A DNA stretch of 64,000 bases from Mesorhizobium qingshengii. Its GTDB lineage: Bacteria; Pseudomonadota; Alphaproteobacteria; Rhizobiales; Rhizobiaceae. Shown piece after piece: positions 14,680 through 23,180 of this stretch. Below the pieces are notes generated by a model. The model saw only the letters and a list, made by a program, of their open reading frames with translations. It was not told the origin of the DNA and searched no databases. A program made the translations under genes and the position numbers. The DNA lies in the NCBI RefSeq assembly GCF_027563465.1, contig NZ_JAPFQA010000008.1, forward strand, positions 62,001 through 126,000, given 5' to 3'. Every line of letters begins with the position of its first letter. The first letter of the stretch is position 1.

Positions 14680-16142
14680 TAGGAGTATACCCCACCAGTT
14701 GTAACTGAGCCTGCGGAACTGCCAGGAAGATATGTAACGCCACCAGCCGATGAAATCACCGAATTGGCCGCAACTTGGTACCTCTGACCGGTTGCGCTTC
14801 CGGTGAACGTATCAGCGTTGCATTGAATTATTGCAGCCATGTTTGCATAGGCAAATGTGTTGCTGAACGCCGGGGTTCCCGTTAACGTGATGGTACGTCC
14901 GGCTGCTTGGACAAATCCTCCGCTTTCATTCCACCAATGCCTGAATGCGGATCCTGAAATTGTGTAATTTCCTACACAGTTTACGATTGCCCCGCCAAAG
15001 CAAACAATATGAGAACCAGTTCCCGTCAGCGCGCCAAAATCCATTTGCCCGTAGTTGACGATTGAGCCGTTTGAAGCTTGGATTCCGTGGCCGCTATTCG
15101 CCGCAACGGACGCTAACTTCATCCCCTGTAGCGTGTAAACACCGAGAACACTCGGAGCATTAAAACATATGCCGGAACCATTTAGAAGTATATTTGATGG
15201 AGTGGTGGTGTCCCCAATAATCGTAATTCCGTTACCGGTTCCGCCTACATACGTTTTCAGAGTTACATTTTCTGTATATGTCCCTACGCGGACAGTGATC
15301 GTGACGGTATAGATTGACAGATCGAGAGCTGATGCAACGTTGATCGCGTTCTGTATGGTTAGGAATGCTCCGCCAGCAGTGTCGGCCAACCCGTTGTTGC
15401 TATCGCTGCCGTCTTTCCGCACGTAGTATGTGCGATTGGCAGTCAACACCTCTCTTAGTGATAGATTAGACTTTAGAGTTGCCTTCAGGTTCGCCCATGT
15501 CAGCTTTTTAATGACATATGATGCCGCACTATCGAACAGTGACACTTCGTCAGCATCAACAGGAGTAGTCTTTGCTGTTCCTGGCCGCGTTGCCGTCACA
15601 ACCGGAATCGCCGGATTGGTATTATTAACCGTAACACCCGCGCCAGCCACCAGACTCGACACGCCGCCCGCAGCAACCGCGTTGGCAACCGCAAACGGGC
15701 CTTCCCAAGACGTGCCATTCCAGCGATAGAACGCGAACGCGACGCCAATCTCTGCGTGCAGAAACAGGTAGCCCTTGTCGCCCATGGTCAGGCTAAGCGC
15801 TGCGCGGTCAGTAAGGTTGCCGGACGCGTCAGGATGGATGCCGGCCAGGCTGAGCGTAACCAGAAGCCGCGAAACGGTTGTCTGGAGATCCACGACACTA
15901 GCTGCGTCCGAACTCTCACGAACAATGGCGTATGAGTATGTGCCGGTCGTTCCGGTCCATTTTACGGCACCGGTTAGGTGCGTATCGTCCGTAACGGATG
16001 CAATAGGCATAGGGTTGCCGGGCGCCTCGATGTTCAGCACGCCGCCAGTCACAAGGGCAACAGCCCAAGCCGTACCAGTGCCGACCACGGCAGCACTGCC
16101 GTTGGTGACCGACACTGTGCCGGTCGAATAAATCTGGGTCAT
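14679..16142 (-). CDS. Tail fibre/tail spike-like protein with beta-helix
   Basis: A 487-aa structural protein. Residues 1-60 (GTVSVTNGSAAVVGTGTAW) match the start of the 98-aa neighbour and probably form an attachment domain. From about residue 235 the text TYYVRKDGSDSNNGLADTAGGAFLTIQNAINVA marks a DUF1565-like right-handed beta-helix start, followed by repeated hydrophobic strands (GNGITIIGD, SGHGIQASNGSIVNYGQMDF). This is typical of receptor-binding spikes that bind or degrade surface polysaccharide. The start overlaps the upstream stop. Confidence 0.8.
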   Translation of the reverse strand: MTQIYSTGTVSVTNGSAAVVGTGTAWAVALVTGGVLNIEAPGNPMPIASVTDDTHLTGAVKWTGTTGTYSYAIVRESSDAASVVDLQTTVSRLLVTLSLAGIHPDASGNLTDRAALSLTMGDKGYLFLHAEIGVAFAFYRWNGTSWEGPFAVANAVAAGGVSSLVAGAGVTVNNTNPAIPVVTATRPGTAKTTPVDADEVSLFDSAASYVIKKLTWANLKATLKSNLSLREVLTANRTYYVRKDGSDSNNGLADTAGGAFLTIQNAINVASALDLSIYTVTITVRVGTYTENVTLKTYVGGTGNGITIIGDTTTPSNILLNGSGICFNAPSVLGVYTLQGMKLASVAANSGHGIQASNGSIVNYGQMDFGALTGTGSHIVCFGGAIVNCVGNYTISGSAFRHWWNESGGFVQAAGRTITLTGTPAFSNTFAYANMAAIIQCNADTFTGSATGQRYQVAANSVISSAGGVTYLPGSSAGSVTTGGVYS

Positions 16143-16435
16143 TGAGTAACCTTGATGTGCGGGGCTATTGCGCCCATCGCCTCTTTGATCGCGTCGACAA
16201 GCGGCGATCTGTCATTGCGGTATTCGATTTGATAGGCGGCATCGGTAATGACATCACCAGCCCAAGGGCGGCCAAGCGCAATCGCGCCAGGGCCGTCAAC
16301 GCGAAGGATTGCCTCAGACATTCCAGCGCACATGAACTGGCCGCCGAACATGTCAGACGTCCACGTTGTGCCATCGCCAATGACGATGGACGATCCGTTG
16401 CTGACCGTGATGGTGCCTTGGTTATGGATCGCCAT
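16139..16435 (-). CDS. Phage structural protein related to the tail-spike N terminus
   Basis: A 98-aa protein starting MAIHNQGTITVSNGSSIVIGDGTTWTSDMFGGQF, closely parallel to the first 40 residues of the next gene (GTVSVTNGSAAVVGTGTAW). It may be a paralogous adaptor that connects the spike to the tail tip. Coupled at both ends by short overlaps (TAATG upstream, 4 bases downstream). Confidence 0.65.
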   Translation of the reverse strand: MAIHNQGTITVSNGSSIVIGDGTTWTSDMFGGQFMCAGMSEAILRVDGPGAIALGRPWAGDVITDAAYQIEYRNDRSPLVDAIKEAMGAIAPHIKVTQ

Positions 16436-17100
16436 TAGGCAGCCTCCCGCAGCACGCTAGCAGGGGCGATCTTATAGCCGACCACGTCCTCCGGCCAGGC
16501 ATGCAGCCGCGTTGTGCGGGCGCCGCTAGCGTCGACAACGGTCAGGTCGACATGACCGCCGATGCCGTAGACTTCTGGCAGGCCTGGCTTGGTAGGGTTC
16601 GGTCCCGGTACTTTGCGCATCGCCTCGAAAAGCTGAACGCCGCAAGCCGCAAGGCCAGCCATGAGGTCCAAACCAACCAAATCGTCAGCGGCTGGAACTG
16701 GACCACCACCGAACGCCGGGCCGACGAAGTACGGGGTCCACGGTTCCAGTTCCGCATAAGCCTTTGCGGTCGAAAAATACAGCATGAGCGGGCCGCCAGT
16801 TTCGGAGATCCCGGCTATCAGGGCTTCGAATTGGTCGCTTCGTTCGAACTCCTGCATGCGCAGCATTAGCGCCGTTGCGCGGACTAGCAGGTCATCGACC
16901 GATGGAATTTCCCAGGCAAGAACCGTCTCGGCATAAGCCTGCAGCTCAAAGGACCCGCGGCCAACGATGGCCACCGGCAGATTCGGATGTCGCCAAACCT
17001 TCTCCATGATGGCGAGCAGCGTGCCGTCCGGATGGTAAAAAACACCGTCAGTGAGGATCTCGATCCGATCGTGAAATGCTACGGAGTAAAAGGCGCTCAT
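16435..17100 (-). CDS. Phage protein, possible Ntn-hydrolase fold
   Basis: A 221-aa protein. The start MSAFYSVAFHDRIEILTDGVFYHPDGTLLAIMEKVWRHP and the later VAIVGRGSF recall proteasome-like Ntn-hydrolase phage proteins found between tape measure and fibre genes. No catalytic activity is claimed. The ATG overlaps the stop of the tape measure gene by four bases (ATGA). Confidence 0.6.
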   Translation of the reverse strand: MSAFYSVAFHDRIEILTDGVFYHPDGTLLAIMEKVWRHPNLPVAIVGRGSFELQAYAETVLAWEIPSVDDLLVRATALMLRMQEFERSDQFEALIAGISETGGPLMLYFSTAKAYAELEPWTPYFVGPAFGGGPVPAADDLVGLDLMAGLAACGVQLFEAMRKVPGPNPTKPGLPEVYGIGGHVDLTVVDASGARTTRLHAWPEDVVGYKIAPASVLREAA

Positions 17101-18977
17101 GCTGCGCTCCTAAATTGTTTGTGATTGTCATTGTCGGCGCGCAGGCCAAGAGTGCCGACCGTACCAAGCACGGCGGTTCCACCGCCGCCCGCACTACTAG
17201 CCTGCATTATCGAGTCGATAAGATCGTTCTCAATTTTGGAAATGATCTTGTCGAGCGCATCTTCCGCCACCTTGCCAAAGTCCTGCCAATCCAGCTTTCC
17301 GTCATCCAATGCGCCGCGAAGGTCATCAAAGACACCCTGCAAGACGTCGCGCTGGAGTTGTTGCGCCTCTTGGGCCTTCTTCAGCTGGTCAGCCTGTTCA
17401 GCGTAGGCTGCTGAGACGTCGTTGATAGCCTTGACCTGTGCTGGTGAAAGCTGCGCATTCTGCCAGTCGACGTCGCCCTTCTTGCGAGCCTCCTCACGGA
17501 CCTGCTTCAGCGCCGTCTGTTCCAGCTGCAGTGCAATCTGGCGCTGTTGTTGTTCCTTGTACGAGAGGCCCATTGCGGCCACTTCTTCCATCAACGCAGC
17601 GCCGCGATCTTTGATGGCTTGTAGGTCACCCTCGAACTGATCTGCGGCGGTTTTCTTGGGTGCGGAAGTGTGTGGGGCATGAACCTTTTTGGGGGTGTTT
17701 GGATCCACGCCGCTGTCGTTGTCGTGTCCGAACCGACGCCACAGATTCAGTTGATCATCAAAAGACCCCTGAGCCCTATCTAGCGACCCCTTACCGCCAA
17801 TGGCGTCGCCCCTGGCGCCTTCGCCTTCGCCTAGCCGCGACATACCGGCCAGCATCTCTTTCAAGGCGCCGACTGCGCCTTGCGCATTCTGTGCGGCCTC
17901 TTCGATGTTCGCCAACTGCGCGGCAATGTGCGCCGTATCAATCTGTTGCTGCGTTAGCTGCCCCAGCGCAACGCTCAAGTTGTCCAACTCTTCGCGTCCG
18001 CTCGCGGCCTTTTCGATCACGCCCGAGATTTGGTCGGCAACAGGCCGCAGCCGGCCAGGATCCGTAGCCGCTATCTGGTCTAGCGACTGCTGGAAAGCAT
18101 CAAAGTCTGGCTTGCCGGCCTTGATTTGATCGCGCAGCTTGTCGATAGGCTCGGCGAAGGCGGCAAACTTCGCTTTCACGGCATTGAGGTCATTATCCCC
18201 CAAAAGGCCCATCTGCTGAAGCAGTCCAAAACCACTGAAGCCGCCGCTATCTGAGAGACCTGCTTTAGCGGCCTTCTCTGCAGCGGCAACCGACTCACGT
18301 AGGGCAGCCTCTGCGCGCCGTTGGGCCGATTCAAGCGACGAAACAGACCGGCGGGCATAATCTTCTGCACCGTCACCAGCTATGCCGTAAGCTTCCCGCA
18401 GGGCCTTAATCGTCTTGGCGTGTTCCGCCAGAGCATCATCGATGCTCTTAACCGTTTTGCCACCAATCATCTCATAGGCGACAAAGGCGACGCCCGCCGC
18501 AGCCACAGCAGCCGTAACCCATGGAAACTTGGTCACAATGCCAAGCGCCATATCGCCAACGCCCTTAAGCGCAGCGGTAATGCCGCCAGGCTGCGAGGCA
18601 ACGTAGGACAGATGCGATAACTGCCCGGTCAGCGCCTGCGCTGGCGGCACGCCAAGCGCAAGCTGCTCACCAACCGAACGGATGGAGTGCAGCATGGCCT
18701 GCATAGAGGTGCTTACGCCCTCTGCTGCGTGGCCTGTGTCGGCCAGAGCACCCTTCCACTCCTTGACCTTGGAGGCCACCGGAATGCCCATCATAGCGTT
18801 AATGCGCTTCTGCACTGGTGTCATCGACGCGTCGATGGCCTTACCCATCCCGTCGAATTGCTTTTGGATGCCGCTTGTCGCGGTGCCGATGTCGGTTCCG
18901 AGTTGCTTAAGCTGCCTTTTGACAGCCGTAAGGTCGGTGCTTATCGAAATTAGCAGGTCGTCGTTACTAGCTGCCAT
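17097..18977 (-). CDS. Phage tail tape measure protein
   Basis: A 626-aa protein from the ATG at 18977 (a GTG at 18989 is also possible). The N terminus LLISISTDLTAVKRQLKQLGTDIGTATSGIQKQFDGM is the coiled-coil start typical of minor tail/tape measure proteins. A hydrophobic segment near 150-180 (GIVTKFPWVTAAVAAAGVAFVAYEM) is the usual membrane-active part, followed by long alanine-rich helices. Such proteins fix tail length and help DNA entry. The short length suggests a short flexible tail. No tail tube or tail chaperone gene is seen next to it, which is unusual. Confidence 0.85.
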   Translation of the reverse strand: MAASNDDLLISISTDLTAVKRQLKQLGTDIGTATSGIQKQFDGMGKAIDASMTPVQKRINAMMGIPVASKVKEWKGALADTGHAAEGVSTSMQAMLHSIRSVGEQLALGVPPAQALTGQLSHLSYVASQPGGITAALKGVGDMALGIVTKFPWVTAAVAAAGVAFVAYEMIGGKTVKSIDDALAEHAKTIKALREAYGIAGDGAEDYARRSVSSLESAQRRAEAALRESVAAAEKAAKAGLSDSGGFSGFGLLQQMGLLGDNDLNAVKAKFAAFAEPIDKLRDQIKAGKPDFDAFQQSLDQIAATDPGRLRPVADQISGVIEKAASGREELDNLSVALGQLTQQQIDTAHIAAQLANIEEAAQNAQGAVGALKEMLAGMSRLGEGEGARGDAIGGKGSLDRAQGSFDDQLNLWRRFGHDNDSGVDPNTPKKVHAPHTSAPKKTAADQFEGDLQAIKDRGAALMEEVAAMGLSYKEQQQRQIALQLEQTALKQVREEARKKGDVDWQNAQLSPAQVKAINDVSAAYAEQADQLKKAQEAQQLQRDVLQGVFDDLRGALDDGKLDWQDFGKVAEDALDKIISKIENDLIDSIMQASSAGGGGTAVLGTVGTLGLRADNDNHKQFRSAA

Positions 18978-19116
18978 GGGCGCACCCACGGCTATGCGTT
19001 CGCGCCGAGGCGCGTTTGGTGGTGGTCATTTTGTTGGGGTTTCCCAATGAAAAGGCTGTCTCGGTGGGCGGCTTGGTGTACTTGACTAGTACGAACGCCA
19101 CTCAGAGAGATGCAGG

Positions 19117-19725
19117 ATGAAGGCAATTGCTGTTGATTTGGCCCAGAACAAATTGGCTCTAGCTCAGCAAGCCTTTGCTAGGCTGCAAACCGCCAACAGT
19201 TACGAGGCTGCAGAACAGGCGTGGGCTGATTTCCTAGTTGCAGTCGGGGCCGTATATTCAAAGTTGGAACAAGGCGCAAAGGGAGTCGGAAAGAGTGATG
19301 CGTGGTTTGGTCGCCAAAAGCACCAAAGGAAGAGAGATGCGCTACTAAGATATCTTCATTTTGCTCGAGATAGCGATGTTCACGGCATCGAACATATTAC
19401 GCACAGAGATGTTCCTACGATCGACGGAAAACCGATAGTTTTTCGCCCGGAACATTTTGGCAAGGAAATCCCCCTGCAAATCCGGAAGGTTGACCCGGTC
19501 ACGAACGCACCAGTGGGGGATCCATTGGACGGCACGCTTCGCGGCCCAAACATAGTTTTGCGAACGGTCACGAATCAGAAATTCGGAGATCGCTGCGACG
19601 TCCCAACTGAGCATCAAGGTCAGGCCATCGAAGTCCCCACACCCCAGCTTATCGCCGAACTCGGGATCAAGTACATGATTGCGATGGTTGCCGAGGCTCG
19701 GAGTCTTGTTGTTCAAGACACATAG
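19117..19725 (+). CDS. Hypothetical protein with HEPN-like R-x4-H motif, opposite strand
   Basis: A 202-aa protein transcribed against the surrounding phage genes, with its own ribosome site (GAGAGATGCAGG before the ATG). Residues 1-90 are helical and end in YLHFARDSDVHGIEH, where Arg84-x4-His89 matches the R-x4-6-H catalytic pattern of HEPN ribonucleases. Residues 100-200 seem beta-rich (IPLQIRKVDPVTNAPVGDP region). Its base composition looks more AT-rich than the flanks. Position and orientation suggest a cargo gene (moron), perhaps a superinfection or defence function. HEPN assignment is an inference from one motif and helix pattern. Confidence 0.6.
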   Translation: MKAIAVDLAQNKLALAQQAFARLQTANSYEAAEQAWADFLVAVGAVYSKLEQGAKGVGKSDAWFGRQKHQRKRDALLRYLHFARDSDVHGIEHITHRDVPTIDGKPIVFRPEHFGKEIPLQIRKVDPVTNAPVGDPLDGTLRGPNIVLRTVTNQKFGDRCDVPTEHQGQAIEVPTPQLIAELGIKYMIAMVAEARSLVVQDT

Positions 19726-19858
19726 CCAAATACACGCTAACCACCAATTCGCTCATTGGCTGGCCGAGCATATGCTCTCTTGCTGCATAAATCCCGGCGT
19801 CAATCATTGTGGCTGTAACTGCAATTTCTTCCGCCATATCTTTGTCATGTGTCGTCAC
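19667..19858 (-). CDS. Small phage hypothetical protein
   Basis: A 63-aa helical protein (DKDMAEEIAVTATMIDAGIYAAREHMLGQPMSELVVSVYLAM). The GTG start at 19858 has an excellent AGGGAGG ribosome site. Its 3' end overlaps the 3' end of the convergent 202-aa gene by 59 bases. It belongs to the minus-strand phage module. Confidence 0.6.
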   Translation of the reverse strand: MTTHDKDMAEEIAVTATMIDAGIYAAREHMLGQPMSELVVSVYLAMCLEQQDSEPRQPSQSCT

Positions 19859-19879
19859 GCGCCCTCCCTGGTCAATCCG

Positions 19880-20170
19880 TTATAAACCGACACGACGACG
19901 CCTCTTACCGGGCGGCCCAAACTCGCGTTCCGCAAAGATCGGGCGGTCTGGCGGGCGGAAACCGATGTGAAATTCAGCCATGTAGTCAAGCACGTCTTCG
20001 CCGATCCGGTGCCAAGTCTCTTCGGCCAGTTCGCGCGGCACATCGTGACGGTCCTCGACTACGCCCGCCTCGACAAGATCACTGAAGAAATCGAAGCCGC
20101 TCATCATGTACATCAACCACGCCTCAGCTTCGGCTGGCCTGGCTTTTGCCTTTCTGCGTCTTACGGGCAT
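19880..20170 (-). CDS. Phage hypothetical protein
   Basis: A 96-aa protein starting MPVRRRKAKARPAEAEAWLMYMMSGFDFFSDLVEAG, with a basic C terminus (GPPGKRRRRVGL). GAGGAG precedes the ATG. It starts with the same MPVRRR word as the 58-aa gene directly upstream. The helical, charged character suits a DNA- or terminase-associated protein; the function is unknown. Confidence 0.62.
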   Translation of the reverse strand: MPVRRRKAKARPAEAEAWLMYMMSGFDFFSDLVEAGVVEDRHDVPRELAEETWHRIGEDVLDYMAEFHIGFRPPDRPIFAEREFGPPGKRRRRVGL

Positions 20171-20182
20171 CGGCTGTCCTCC

Positions 20183-20359
20183 TCAACACCACGCCAGCAA
20201 CGGATCGTAGCCAGCCGCCATGCATTCGGCCTCTAGACGAGCGCATTCCGCATCCTCTGCTGGCGTCGTATCTGTCCGCTGCCATAGTTCCCGAACACGT
20301 CTCAGCGCCTCAACAGGCATGCCATCTTTGCGCCTGTCATTTCTGCGGCGAACTGGCAT
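20183..20359 (-). CDS. Small phage protein, 58 aa
   Basis: Reads MPVRRRNDRRKDGMPVEALR then VRELWQRTDTTPAEDAECAR, ending AGYDPLLAWC. Its ATG overlaps the TAA of the small terminase gene (TAATG), GGAGG lies eleven bases upstream, and its stop is 12 bases before the next start. These couplings and the protein-like text support it despite the length. Function unknown. Confidence 0.6.
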   Translation of the reverse strand: MPVRRRNDRRKDGMPVEALRRVRELWQRTDTTPAEDAECARLEAECMAAGYDPLLAWC

Positions 20360-20706
20360 TAGCGGCGGCCTCCATAATCACGTGTGCGGGCCATCCGCGG
20401 GGCATCCGGTGCGTCTACACCGAGCGCCAGTTCGCGCAGACCGCGGAAGAATGCCGTTCGGCTGTCTCGTTCAATGGCGACGCAAGGGTGAGCCTTGGGC
20501 GTACCGTATCGATCGACCACAGTAAGGCCGTCAGCTGCGATTTGCTCGCGCGCCTGCTCTGACCGGTCGAAGGCTTCGGCCGTTTTCACCAGCACTCGAA
20601 AGTCCTGAGACTCTAGTTCGAAGTCAGCCAGGATTCCGCGCAGCCATTTGCGCGTTTCGGGCCGAAGGTGGCCAGGAATCTTATGTTTTTCCATGTTTTG
20701 TTCCAT
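20359..20706 (-). CDS. P27-family phage terminase small subunit-like protein
   Basis: A 115-aa protein with the P27-type pattern: HKIPGHLRPETRKWLRGILADFELESQD, then EAFDRSEQAREQIAADGLTVVDRYGTPKAHPCVAIERDSR. In phages this subunit recognises DNA for packaging and hands it to the large terminase. No large subunit follows; instead three small genes and the tape measure come next. The start may be 20706 or the Met at 20694; a longer frame to 20736 is less likely. A small terminase without its large partner is a feature of some phage satellites. Confidence 0.75.
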   Translation of the reverse strand: MEQNMEKHKIPGHLRPETRKWLRGILADFELESQDFRVLVKTAEAFDRSEQAREQIAADGLTVVDRYGTPKAHPCVAIERDSRTAFFRGLRELALGVDAPDAPRMARTRDYGGRR

Positions 20707-20768
20707 TTCTAGCAGCCCAAAAGCCTTACGGCGCAAGGAGCAGCAGGTTCACCGAACTATTCGGGGCA

Positions 20769-20924
20769 ATGCGCATCAACACTGTGGGGGCCGCCCGGTA
20801 TGCGGAAACCGATTTTGGCGAGTCCTTCGACACCCCCCCCAAGGGCGTCATCGCCGCACGAGGCACAAACGTGATTTTGCGGTTGGCGGCAGATCGGTTA
20901 CCCTACGGCAGCAACGAAGGGTGA
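20769..20924 (+). CDS. Possible small ORF upstream of the secreted 62-aa gene
   Basis: A 51-codon frame, MRINTVGAARYAETDFGESF then DTPPKGVIAARGTNVILRLA, with high GC at third positions and a weak GGGG site. It ends five bases before the next plus-strand start. It includes a C8 tract. Support is modest. Confidence 0.3.
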   Translation: MRINTVGAARYAETDFGESFDTPPKGVIAARGTNVILRLAADRLPYGSNEG

Positions 20925-20929
20925 ACGAA

Positions 20930-21118
20930 ATGAAGACATTACTCGCAGTAGTCGCCGCTCTTGGACTGTCCATGTCCGCCGCTTCAGCCGAATGCGCCTT
21001 CCACTCCAAGGCATCAGCGGCTGTCGACGCACAGACTAAGACAGCGAGCGTCGAGAAGGCTGACACCACAGCCGACACTCAGACGATCAAGAAAGAAGTG
21101 CCGCCAAAGACCGAATAA
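20930..21118 (+). CDS. Small secreted protein
   Basis: A 62-aa protein with a clear signal peptide MKTLLAVVAALGLSMSAASA and a mature part of about 42 residues rich in Thr, Lys and Ala (KTASVEKADTTADTQTIKKE). GAAGGG lies upstream of the ATG. Similar short periplasmic proteins occur widely in rhizobia, though I cannot name a family. It faces against the phage genes and may be cargo. Confidence 0.65.
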   Translation: MKTLLAVVAALGLSMSAASAECAFHSKASAAVDAQTKTASVEKADTTADTQTIKKEVPPKTE

Positions 21119-21123
21119 GCCTC

Positions 21124-21633
21124 TCACCTGATACCGCGTAGCCGGTGCGCCGCCTCAACCTTGCGACGGAGAGCGGCCGATGCGTTGCTCGCTGCGCGTA
21201 CACTCGCATCGGTCGTTTCATAGGCCGGGAATGCTGTCAGCGTGATCTCGTATAGATCAATCTCGGTGACGGTGCGGAGCGGCAGTCTGTCGCCCCCGTC
21301 CTGCCACTCCTCAGCCAGAAACTGCCCGGCAAACGAGCAGCCTTTTACATCCTGTCGACGCACCGTACCGAGCGCCTCCTGGCCTGATGGCGTCGAGGTG
21401 TCAACGTCCAAGCTGAACCAGAGTCCTATGCGATCTTCTCTGAGCGTCAACGTGCCAGCACTCTGACGGCCGAGCACACGGCCGGTATCGTGGCCAATCA
21501 GGGCAACAATGTCATTGCGCTTTAGCGTTTCGGTGAATGCACCGGGCGCAATCTTCTCGCGAAAGGAATTGCCGATCGTTGTGACGTCACCGAAACGCAC
21601 GGCATAACCGGAGATGGTGTTGCTATCGGCCAA
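21124..21633 (-). CDS. HK97-family prohead protease
   Basis: A 169-aa capsid-maturation serine protease. SGYAVRFGDVTTIGNSFREKIAPGAF is the family start. The catalytic His is in LIGHDTGRVLG and the Ser in VKGCSFAGQF; the EIDLYEITLTAFPAYETTDASVR segment is the conserved last part. It normally cleaves scaffold and capsid proteins inside the prohead. Here no capsid or portal gene is adjacent, which is odd. It overlaps the upstream 62-aa gene by 11 bases. Confidence 0.85.
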   Translation of the reverse strand: MADSNTISGYAVRFGDVTTIGNSFREKIAPGAFTETLKRNDIVALIGHDTGRVLGRQSAGTLTLREDRIGLWFSLDVDTSTPSGQEALGTVRRQDVKGCSFAGQFLAEEWQDGGDRLPLRTVTEIDLYEITLTAFPAYETTDASVRAASNASAALRRKVEAAHRLRGIR

Positions 21634-21811
21634 TTTTAGCCTCCGCTGCCTTCAGTTTTGCCTCGCGCTTGCCAAGGCTGGACTTCGCCCTAAGCTCCGC
21701 GGCGATGTCCTTAGGATCTTTCGAGTCGTAGCGGACCTTGCCGTCCGGCATCGTGATCTTTCGCGACCGCAACGTCCTGGCGCGGGAGGTGTCAGTACGT
21801 TCAAGCGTCAT
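21623..21811 (-). CDS. Small phage protein, 62 aa
   Basis: A basic protein beginning MTLERTDTSRARTLRSRKIT, with a helical lysine/alanine-rich end (KREAKLKAAEAKIGR). The ATG at 21811 has GAAGGA eight bases upstream. It overlaps the genes on both sides by about 11 bases. A longer upstream frame within the 199-aa gene is rejected. Function unknown. Confidence 0.55.
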   Translation of the reverse strand: MTLERTDTSRARTLRSRKITMPDGKVRYDSKDPKDIAAELRAKSSLGKREAKLKAAEAKIGR

Positions 21812-22400
21812 AACCGGCGTCCTTCGCTGCACGGAACCAACGGTGCACGTGGCCGTCTCGAGCATCGCCCAAAAAGTTCGGTTGAAGCGGCACGAGGCTT
21901 GTCCATGAAATCTCATTACGACTGAACTCATCGACCATTTCGTCATAGCCGGCTCGCGCGGCCTGAACCGCACGCAGAGCCTGGCCGAGCACCGCCACGC
22001 GACGCGCGTATTCCGGCCGGCAGGCCGCCGTGATCTTCAAGCTGGTCTTGCCGCGCTCAACGGAGATGCGTTCGCGCAGGACGTCGAGCGCGATATCAAT
22101 GTCCTGAATTTGGCGGCTGATTTCTGAAATACGCTTCATCTGATGGGGCTTAGTGTCCTCATCATCCCCGAGCAGATTCGCAATTGCCGTGCGGAGGTAC
22201 TTCGTAGTGTCAGCCTCGATTTCTTTGCGGAGTTTCCGTTCTTCCGCGGATAGTGCTGACCGAAGGTCCGTAATCTCGATCTTCTTCGCGATCAGCGCGG
22301 CGTAAGTTTCCGAGCTGTCCTCCAGCGTAGGCATGACGAAAGGCGGAGTCTGAACGACATCTGGCTTAGTTGCCCCTGATTTCTTCATAAGCATTTTCAT
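21801..22400 (-). CDS. Phage hypothetical protein with long helices
   Basis: A 199-aa, mostly alpha-helical protein. Residues 35-125 (ALIAKKIEITDLRSALSAEERKLRKEIEADTTKYL and on) suggest a coiled coil; the C terminus contains several Trp and His. It overlaps the upstream gene by four bases. Position just before the prohead protease could suit a scaffold-like role, but that is a guess. Confidence 0.6.
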   Translation of the reverse strand: MKMLMKKSGATKPDVVQTPPFVMPTLEDSSETYAALIAKKIEITDLRSALSAEERKLRKEIEADTTKYLRTAIANLLGDDEDTKPHQMKRISEISRQIQDIDIALDVLRERISVERGKTSLKITAACRPEYARRVAVLGQALRAVQAARAGYDEMVDEFSRNEISWTSLVPLQPNFLGDARDGHVHRWFRAAKDAGYDA

Positions 22401-22927
22401 TTCCCCTTAAATAGAACTGTGACGGCATCGGCGAAGGCCATGCCCGAGACGATGACCGACTTCCGATGGCCGGACTGCTGCCAATGGGCTGGGTTGGCAC
22501 CAGGATCGACAAAGCGGCTAATCGTGCCGTCGGGCTGGTGGACGGCCAGTTCGTTCCAGTTGCTGACGAACTCCAGTTTCACCCTACGCACGTCGAGTGA
22601 GCCTTCGGCGGCCAGCTCAGAGAGCGAGTCCAGGTAGTTGCCGGCTGAGTACTGAAGGCTCGCGGGAAGCGCACTGATCGGCGTGCCGGCGGGCGTCAGT
22701 TCCCTGATCTTCGCAACGGTGTAAGCGACGGCACGCAACGGCACGTCGACTGCGCATCCGATTAGAAGGTCCACAACATTGCTGATGTCGAGCATCGGTG
22801 ACTTAGCTGGAGCACCAGGCGGCAGGCGCCCGGCGTCGGTGAGCGAGCGCGCAACGGCGCGGACCCTGGGTTTGTCGAAGCCGACGCGTGCAGCAAGCAC
22901 GTCCACGGCCTCCATTGTTGAAGGCAT
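22397..22927 (-). CDS. Phage hypothetical protein, possible DNA-binding
   Basis: A 176-aa protein. The first 45 residues (EAVDVLAARVGFDKPRVRAVARSLTDAGRLPPG) look like a helix-turn-helix. The remainder is mixed and contains PAHWQQSGHRKSVIVSGMAF. It overlaps the next gene by four bases (ATGA type). Likely a regulator or replication accessory protein; no named family. Confidence 0.6.
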   Translation of the reverse strand: MPSTMEAVDVLAARVGFDKPRVRAVARSLTDAGRLPPGAPAKSPMLDISNVVDLLIGCAVDVPLRAVAYTVAKIRELTPAGTPISALPASLQYSAGNYLDSLSELAAEGSLDVRRVKLEFVSNWNELAVHQPDGTISRFVDPGANPAHWQQSGHRKSVIVSGMAFADAVTVLFKGK

Positions 22928-23180
22928 GATGAGTTTTCCTATTTCGAAATTGGTTAGTTCTTACGCAAAGGGGGTTGCAGCCTCCGACGAACCGAAGCTC
23001 AATCGAAGGCCGCTATTCCGGCGCTGCTCGGAATTGGTCCCGCTCTCTGCTCTTGCAGAATGAGCGGGCTGCGCGTGACGATGACGAGGCGTCAGGCGCA
23101 AATGGAAATGGACGCCGGAGCGCCCCACTCGTTGCTGTTGCCCTAAAGTGTTTTCGGGGCCACGATTTGGCACTCAGCCA

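Noticed and set aside
22961..23173. 70-codon minus-strand frame between two phage genes
   Set aside because: Very rich in His and Arg with no ribosome site; reads like a shadow frame. The interval is left without a gene.
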